A stretch of 64,000 nucleotides of DNA from JAAYKT01 sp964408955 (lineage in GTDB: Bacteria; Bacillota; Clostridia; Lutisporales; Lutisporaceae), in NCBI GenBank assembly GCA_964408955.1, contig CAYPBK010000002.1, positions 90,844 to 154,843 of the forward strand, in the 5' to 3' direction. The position numbers and the translations under genes are program-made. This document shows, one piece after another, positions 60,006 through 64,000 of this stretch; position 1 is the first letter of the stretch; every line of letters starts with the position of its first letter. Under the pieces are notes generated by a model. That model had not been told where the DNA came from. It was given only the letters and a program-made list of their open reading frames with translations, and made no database searches.

Positions 60006-60877
60006 TAATAACGCCCCTCCATCAATTTTATTGCATAGTTTTCTGCTATATTTATTGCTGCCGCATTTATTATGTCCAAATTACCGGAGTATACCGGCAA
60101 ATAATCTCCTAAGCCTTCAACCTGTACCATAGTTGTTACAATATCATCCTGTATAATCGGCTCTATAATGGTTCTATATCCAGGAACATATTTCTTAACT
60201 TTATTAATACAATTATTAACGGCTTCTTTTATTAATCCCATATCTTTATTCTTTATTTTGGTATAAATAGTATTTCTCATGAGAATCGGTGGCTCGGCAG
60301 GATTAAGAACTATAACTACCTTAGCCTCATCGGCGCCTCCCACTTCTATTAAAGCCTTTCTAGTCGTCACGGTGAATTCATCAATATTTTTTCTGGTGCC
60401 GGGACCCGCACTTTTACTGCTTATAGATGATACCACCTCTGCATATGTTACATCTGCCACTTCATTTATTGCAGCGACTATAGGAACAGTTGCTTGTCCC
60501 GCACAAGTAACTAAATTTACATTATCTTTTTCCAGCATTTCTTCAGTTAGATTAACGCAGGGAACAAGATAACCTCCCACTGCCGCCGGTGTTAAATCAA
60601 TTGTAAACTTGCCGCTTTCTTTTAAAATAGGTGCATGCTTCAAATGAGCTGCTGCAGATGTGCAATCAAAAACGATTTTTATATCGTCTTTATTAATAAT
60701 ATGGGAAATTCCATCAATGGAAGTTTCTATACCCATTTTTTTAGCATATTCTATGCCTTTAGACGGTCTTACGTTTACTATACAATCAGCTTCTAAAAAA
60801 GGGCTCCTTTGAATTTTATATAGTAAATCCAAACCAATGTTACCTGGTCCTATGACCCCAACTTTTACCTTCTTCAT
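60005..60877 (-). CDS. mhpF: Acylating acetaldehyde dehydrogenase
   Basis: 290 residues. NAD-binding VGVIGPGNIGLDLLYKI, catalytic Cys in VTCAGQATVPIVAAINEVADV, EVVSSISSKSAGPGTRKNIDEFTVTT, and LNPAEPPILMRNTIYT are textbook MhpF/DmpF features. It converts acetaldehyde plus CoA and NAD to acetyl-CoA. Together with the adjacent aldolase it should form the channelling complex. Start follows AGGAGGC; 21 bases after the hydratase stop. Confidence 0.93.
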   Translation of the reverse strand: MKKVKVGVIGPGNIGLDLLYKIQRSPFLEADCIVNVRPSKGIEYAKKMGIETSIDGISHIINKDDIKIVFDCTSAAAHLKHAPILKESGKFTIDLTPAAVGGYLVPCVNLTEEMLEKDNVNLVTCAGQATVPIVAAINEVADVTYAEVVSSISSKSAGPGTRKNIDEFTVTTRKALIEVGGADEAKVVIVLNPAEPPILMRNTIYTKIKNKDMGLIKEAVNNCINKVKKYVPGYRTIIEPIIQDDIVTTMVQVEGLGDYLPVYSGNLDIINAAAINIAENYAIKLMEGRY

Positions 60878-60898
60878 TGTTCTGCCTCCTATACTTGT

Positions 60899-61678
60899 CT
60901 ATATAAATTTAACAGAAATATCTCCTAAACCGGAAAATCTTGCTTCAAATTCTTCGCCTGCTTCTGCAGGCAACGCTGCAGTTACTGCACCCGATAAGAT
61001 GACTTCACCTTCTTTTAAAACAACTCCGTATTCCCACAAAGTATTAGCCAGCCAAGCCACTGAATATGCGGGGTCACCTAATACATCAGAACCTATGCCC
61101 TCGTTAACCTTTTCACCGTTTTTATACAGCTCCATGGTCAGTTCTTTTAAATCTACACTATTTATATCTACCTTTTTATCACTTAGCAAATACATGCCTG
61201 ATGAAGCGTTATCCGCCACAGTATCTATAATATTTATTTTCCAATTTGCTATTCTGCTATCAACCACTTCAATAGCTGCAGCTACGTAATCAGTAGCTTT
61301 AATGACATCTTCTGCCGTGAGGTTCGGTCCTATTAAATCGTTTTTTAAAACAAATGCAATCTCTCCTTCAACCTTAGGCTGTAGCATATTCTTTCTAACT
61401 ATTGTATTGTCTTGTACTTCCATATAGTCAAATAAATGTCCAAAATCAGGTTGATTCACACCGAGAAGGTCTTGCATCGCCTTACTCGTAAGACCTATTT
61501 TTTTACCTGTAATCTTATGCCCACCTTCTACCTCCTTTTCTATATTTTTTAATTGAATACTATATGCGTCTTTAATGCCAAGATTGGGGTTAGACTTAGA
61601 AATTTGTTCTATTGCCTCACATGTTCTTTCCGCCCTTTTTAGAGAATCCGCTATTATTTTGATTTTTTCATTACCCAT
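60899..61678 (-). CDS. mhpD: 2-oxopent-4-enoate hydratase (FAH superfamily)
   Basis: 259 residues. GKKIGLTSKAMQDLLGV (substrate loop), KVEGEIAFVLKNDL and AAIEVVDSRI (metal Glu/Glu/Asp), and a C-terminal GEVILSGAVTAALPAEAGEEFEARFSGLGDISV are the MhpD/XylJ/2-oxohepta-4-ene-dioate hydratase pattern. It hydrates 2-oxopent-4-enoate (or a carboxylated relative) to the 4-hydroxy-2-oxo acid. The ATG at 61678 has GGAGG at 8 nt; the frame extends 15 codons further. First gene of the operon, with a -24/-12 element about 95 bases upstream. A decarboxylase of the same family cannot be excluded. Confidence 0.85.
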   Translation of the reverse strand: MGNEKIKIIADSLKRAERTCEAIEQISKSNPNLGIKDAYSIQLKNIEKEVEGGHKITGKKIGLTSKAMQDLLGVNQPDFGHLFDYMEVQDNTIVRKNMLQPKVEGEIAFVLKNDLIGPNLTAEDVIKATDYVAAAIEVVDSRIANWKINIIDTVADNASSGMYLLSDKKVDINSVDLKELTMELYKNGEKVNEGIGSDVLGDPAYSVAWLANTLWEYGVVLKEGEVILSGAVTAALPAEAGEEFEARFSGLGDISVKFI

Positions 61679-61769
61679 ACAATTCTCCTCCTTCGAATAG
61701 TTTTTATATATATACCTTTTCAAGTAGCATATTAAACTGAAATTTAAATTTTACCCTATTTTATTAATA

Positions 61770-61786
61770 TGCAAATAACATACCAA
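61770..61786 (-). promoter_or_regulatory. Sigma-54 (-24/-12) promoter of the mhp-type operon
   Basis: Minus strand TTGGTATGTTATTTGCA: GG-N10-GC exact; it shares TTGGTATG and ATTTGC with the element at 51502-51518. Confidence 0.65.
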
Positions 61787-61900
61787 CATATTGATTTAAA
61801 ACCTTTAAGTCTCTACCATATTATGTTTCCTTCTAACAGTCCTTTCCAATGGGAAAACATTATATGCCCTAGTTTGTTAATAAAAGAGTTGATTCTTGTC

Positions 61901-61917
61901 GTTTGATATTATCAAAC
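61901..61917. promoter_or_regulatory. 17-bp palindrome, operator or enhancer candidate
   Basis: GTTTGATATTATCAAAC: perfect 8-bp arms around a central T, about 120 bp upstream of the -24/-12 element. It may bind one of the two IclR proteins or the sigma-54 activator; it does not match the TTTTCAT palindromes. Confidence 0.5.
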
Positions 61918-61944
61918 TCTGTTCTCATTGTAACTCGTAATAAT

Positions 61945-61962
61945 ATGGGCTAAAAAGCCCAT
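61945..61962. terminator. Hairpin after the IclR gene
   Basis: Arms ATGGGCT (61945-61951) and AGCCCAT (61956-61962) with a 4-base loop, about 95 bases downstream of the IclR stop on the minus strand; T-rich on the plus side. Confidence 0.55.
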
Positions 61963-62056
61963 TCCATTTTTTATTACAAAATCTTAGTAAAAGTTTTATT
62001 TAAGTGAAATAACCGCACAGCATTACGAGCAATATACCCGCTTAATAGAATTAAAA

Positions 62057-62956
62057 TCACCTTTTATTGAAGTGATAAACATCTTTACCACTATTATAGC
62101 CAAGCCTATATGAAATCTCCACTGCTGATTCTTTAATAATTTTTGCAATCTTTTCAATACTTTCCTCAGTAATTCTGACCGTAGGACCAGATACACTAAC
62201 AGAGTACCTAACTTCCCCATTGTTATCGAAAATAGGCGCAGCTATGCATCTTAGTCCGTCGCTATTTTCCTCATTGTCCATTGCATACCCCCTTTCTCTT
62301 ATAAGCTTTAATTGTTTTAATAATTCTTTTTTATCTGTAATTGTATTCTTTGTAATAGGCTTCAATATTTTGGGTAAGAAGCTATTTATCTCATCATGAT
62401 TTTTATAAGCAAGCATTGCTTTACCCATACCGGTGCAATAAACAGGCATCCTTGAGCCAACGGAAGTAAAAATTCGCATTGATTGGTTAGATTCTACCTT
62501 ATCCAAATATACCAGCTCACTACCGTCTAATTTGCTTAGGTGAACAGTTTCATTTAACTGTTTGGATACATCCCGTATAATAGGGTGGGCTATCTTCCTT
62601 ATATCTATGGAATTATAAACCATGTTACCTAACTCAACAATATACATACCAAGCCTATACTTTTGAGTTTCTTCATCTTGCTCAATCAATCCATGATATT
62701 TAAGAGTGCTAACTATTCCATGTACAGTGCTTTTGTTTAAATCTAATTCATAGGCTATATCTGATAATTTCATTTCCTTTTTGCTTTCAGAAAAGCACTT
62801 TAAGATTTGAACTGCTCTGTCAACAGATTGTATTCTTCTATAATCATCCATATTGGTATGCAAATCCCTCAATTCTATATGAATAATACTATCATAACTA
62901 TTTAGAAATAAATTTACAAAGGTTTTATTTTCTATATCCGTATTTTGGTAAGTCAA
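62057..62956 (-). CDS. IclR-family transcriptional regulator
   Basis: Up to 299 residues. The winged helix starts near RIQSVDRAVQILKCFSESKKEMKLSDIAYELDLNKSTVHGIVSTLKYHGLI; the effector domain follows with MRIFTSVGSRMPVYCTGMGKAMLAY and GYAMDNEENSDGLRCIAAPIFDNNGEVRYSVSVSGPTVRI. The true start is uncertain: the given TTG lacks an SD, and an in-frame ATG about 35 codons on (MDDYRRIQ) with GAGGG at a long distance is at least as good; families start there. It lies directly upstream of and parallel to the mhp-type operon. Paralogue of the next gene. Confidence 0.88.
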   Translation of the reverse strand: MTYQNTDIENKTFVNLFLNSYDSIIHIELRDLHTNMDDYRRIQSVDRAVQILKCFSESKKEMKLSDIAYELDLNKSTVHGIVSTLKYHGLIEQDEETQKYRLGMYIVELGNMVYNSIDIRKIAHPIIRDVSKQLNETVHLSKLDGSELVYLDKVESNQSMRIFTSVGSRMPVYCTGMGKAMLAYKNHDEINSFLPKILKPITKNTITDKKELLKQLKLIRERGYAMDNEENSDGLRCIAAPIFDNNGEVRYSVSVSGPTVRITEESIEKIAKIIKESAVEISYRLGYNSGKDVYHFNKR

Positions 62957-62969
62957 ATAGTTTTATTAA

Positions 62970-63755
62970 TTACTTTTCAACATATCCCAGGTTATGAGAT
63001 AATTCATTTGCAGCTACTCTAACGCTTCCGATTAATTTTATTATTTCTTTCTTTTTTAACCTAGCAGTGGGCCCGGATACACTTATAGCTGCAACTGCCT
63101 CTCCGTAACAATCAAAAATAGGAACAGCTACGCAAGTAACACCGTATTCCCTTTCTTCATTGTCTAAGGCATAGCCTTTTTCTTTTATTGAGTCAAATTC
63201 CCCGGTTAATCCTTCCGGAGTAGTAATAGTGTTTTCTGTATAGCTTACAAGGTTTGTCCCACTTATAATAAGATGCTGTATATCAAGAGGTTGGTAAGCT
63301 AGTAATGCTTTTCCGGCACCGGTACAATAGAATGGAACTTTCGCCCCCAATTGCGTAAACATTTTCAACAATTTAGTACTTTCTGACTGAGCAATATACA
63401 TGATATTATTACCATCTAGTATTGCTAAGTTACAAGTTTCATCAACCTTTTCTCTTAGTTTATCCAGATATGGTTGTGCCGTATTAGCGAGAACACTTTG
63501 GTTTTTTGCCAGTCCACAAATTCTGAATAACTCAAAACCTATTTTGTATTTTTTTGTCTTTCTATCTTGTTCAATTATATTTGATAACTTCAATGTATTA
63601 ACCAGGTGATAAGTTGCGCTAACACCATAATCGAGGCTACTGCTAATTTCTGTAACCCCAAGACCGGTTTCAGATTCGGCAATTTCCTTAACTATTTCTA
63701 TGGCTTTTATGACTGAACCAATAGTCTTTGTGTTTTTATTAATTTCCTTCTTCAA
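62970..63755 (-). CDS. IclR-family transcriptional regulator
   Basis: About 261 residues. Winged helix IGSVIKAIEIVKEIAESETGLGVTEISSSLDYGVSATYHLVNTLKLSNII; effector domain with MFTQLGAKVPFYCTGAGKALLAY and GYALDNEEREYGVTCVAVPIFDCYGEAVAAISVSGPTARL. A TTG at 63755 with GGGG upstream is preferred; the frame stays open to another TTG at 63779. Tandem with the IclR gene at 62057 (13-base gap from its longest frame). The duplicate with shared effector motifs suggests related ligands, perhaps 2-oxo or hydroxy acids. Confidence 0.88.
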   Translation of the reverse strand: MKKEINKNTKTIGSVIKAIEIVKEIAESETGLGVTEISSSLDYGVSATYHLVNTLKLSNIIEQDRKTKKYKIGFELFRICGLAKNQSVLANTAQPYLDKLREKVDETCNLAILDGNNIMYIAQSESTKLLKMFTQLGAKVPFYCTGAGKALLAYQPLDIQHLIISGTNLVSYTENTITTPEGLTGEFDSIKEKGYALDNEEREYGVTCVAVPIFDCYGEAVAAISVSGPTARLKKKEIIKLIGSVRVAANELSHNLGYVEK

Positions 63756-63871
63756 TCCATCCCCAACCCCTAACTGCAATTATGCTTATATATAACTATT
63801 ATAATCTAATTATCAATATAAATAAACAAAATCATCTTTTTTCATTCCTACCACTATATATAATGTTTACA

Positions 63872-63986
63872 GTTCACAGGTAACTTTTAGATTATTAATA
63901 TTTGCCATGTAACTCCTGCAATCATATCAAATATAATAAGCTGTATTAGGACTGTTCACAGGTATTTTTTAGATTATTAATATTTG
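63872..63986. repeat. 33-bp direct repeat, two copies, in the right-end intergenic region
   Basis: Copies at 63872-63904 and 63954-63986 (82-bp period) share 31 of 33 bases, including GTTCACAGGTA and TTAGATTATTAATATTTG. The stretch from 63780 to the edge has no gene; the repeats may continue outside the window. Confidence 0.65.
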
Positions 63987-64000
63987 ATAAAGATTGCATT

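Larger units (their letters stand above)
61679..62056. other. Control region of the mhp-type operon and IclR 3' end
   Basis: It contains a sigma-54-type promoter (61770-61786), a 17-bp palindrome (61901-61917) and the terminator after the IclR gene (61945-61962). Between them the DNA is AT-rich with no coding sequence. Confidence 0.6.

Noticed and set aside
63872..63986. CRISPR array
   Set aside because: Only two repeat copies, spacing of 49 bases, no cas genes; likewise the 24-bp tandem at 35417 has no spacers.

Overview
The window is AT-rich DNA with short intergenic gaps, strong AGGAGG-type ribosome binding sites and frequent ATGA or TAATG gene junctions. It carries spmA and spmB (spore-core dehydration genes), an L-cysteine desulfidase, a sigma-54 activator, and many oxygen-sensitive or ferredoxin-type enzymes. 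Together these point to an anaerobic, endospore-forming member of the Clostridia, probably one that ferments amino acids or organic acids (Sedimentibacter/Tissierella-like is my inference; no rRNA gene or other phylogenetic marker is present). I see no rRNA, tRNA, CRISPR array, prophage or intact insertion sequence.

Layout. 0-1.6 kb: the end of a secreted-protein gene that runs off the window, a REP-like scar and a RelE-type toxin-antitoxin pair. 1.8-13 kb: Na+/H+-antiporter-family (NhaC) transporters paired with metallohydrolases (M20, two amidohydrolases), a BTAD-type regulator, a GntR regulator, a cupin and an M24 protein. 13.3-20 kb: spmBA, a GT39-type membrane glycosyltransferase, a class V aminotransferase, a MATE exporter and a D-2-hydroxyacid dehydrogenase. 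20-35.2 kb: a LysR gene and a 15-gene leftward cluster consisting of a tripartite tricarboxylate transporter (tctABC), an amidase, a two-subunit AcnX, a PreA-like flavin/ferredoxin enzyme, two separate LeuC/LeuD-type hydro-lyases, an RraA-type aldolase, a LeuB-type dehydrogenase, an HpcH/HpaI aldolase and a DapA/HOGA-type aldolase. 35.7-44.9 kb: a second class V aminotransferase, a UbiD/UbiX/LpdD decarboxylase operon, a lactate-permease-family transporter, an orphan ProC-like reductase and a sigma-54 activator. 45-51.4 kb: a TAXI-TRAP transporter, a fumarate-reductase-like flavoprotein with a minimal [2Fe-2S] partner, and a URO-D/MtaA-like protein. 52-54 kb: cysteine desulfidase and a small Cys-rich YgbA-type protein. 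54-61.7 kb: an operon joining 2-oxopentenoate hydratase, acylating acetaldehyde dehydrogenase and 4-hydroxy-2-oxovalerate aldolase to a metal-ligand-less M24 protein, a ferredoxin-BFD fusion, a LarA-like protein, a QPRTase-like protein and a MoCF-domain protein. 62-63.8 kb: two IclR regulators.

How it fits together. The region looks like a bank of organic-acid catabolic modules, each with its own transporter and regulator. The two best candidates for undescribed biology are (a) the 21-35 kb cluster, in which three aconitase-superfamily hydro-lyases, an oxidative decarboxylase and three aldolase families share one direction with a tricarboxylate transporter, and (b) the 54-62 kb operon, in which the lower meta-cleavage pathway (normally fed by oxygenases) appears in an apparent anaerobe beside a LarA-like enzyme and nucleotide-cofactor-type proteins. 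Sigma-54 -24/-12 elements lie in front of the URO-D/flavoprotein genes, the cysteine desulfidase and the oxopentenoate hydratase operon. Two matching 16-bp palindromes lie between the first two, suggesting a small sigma-54 regulon perhaps controlled by the activator at 43.1 kb. Substrates of all these modules are inference only.
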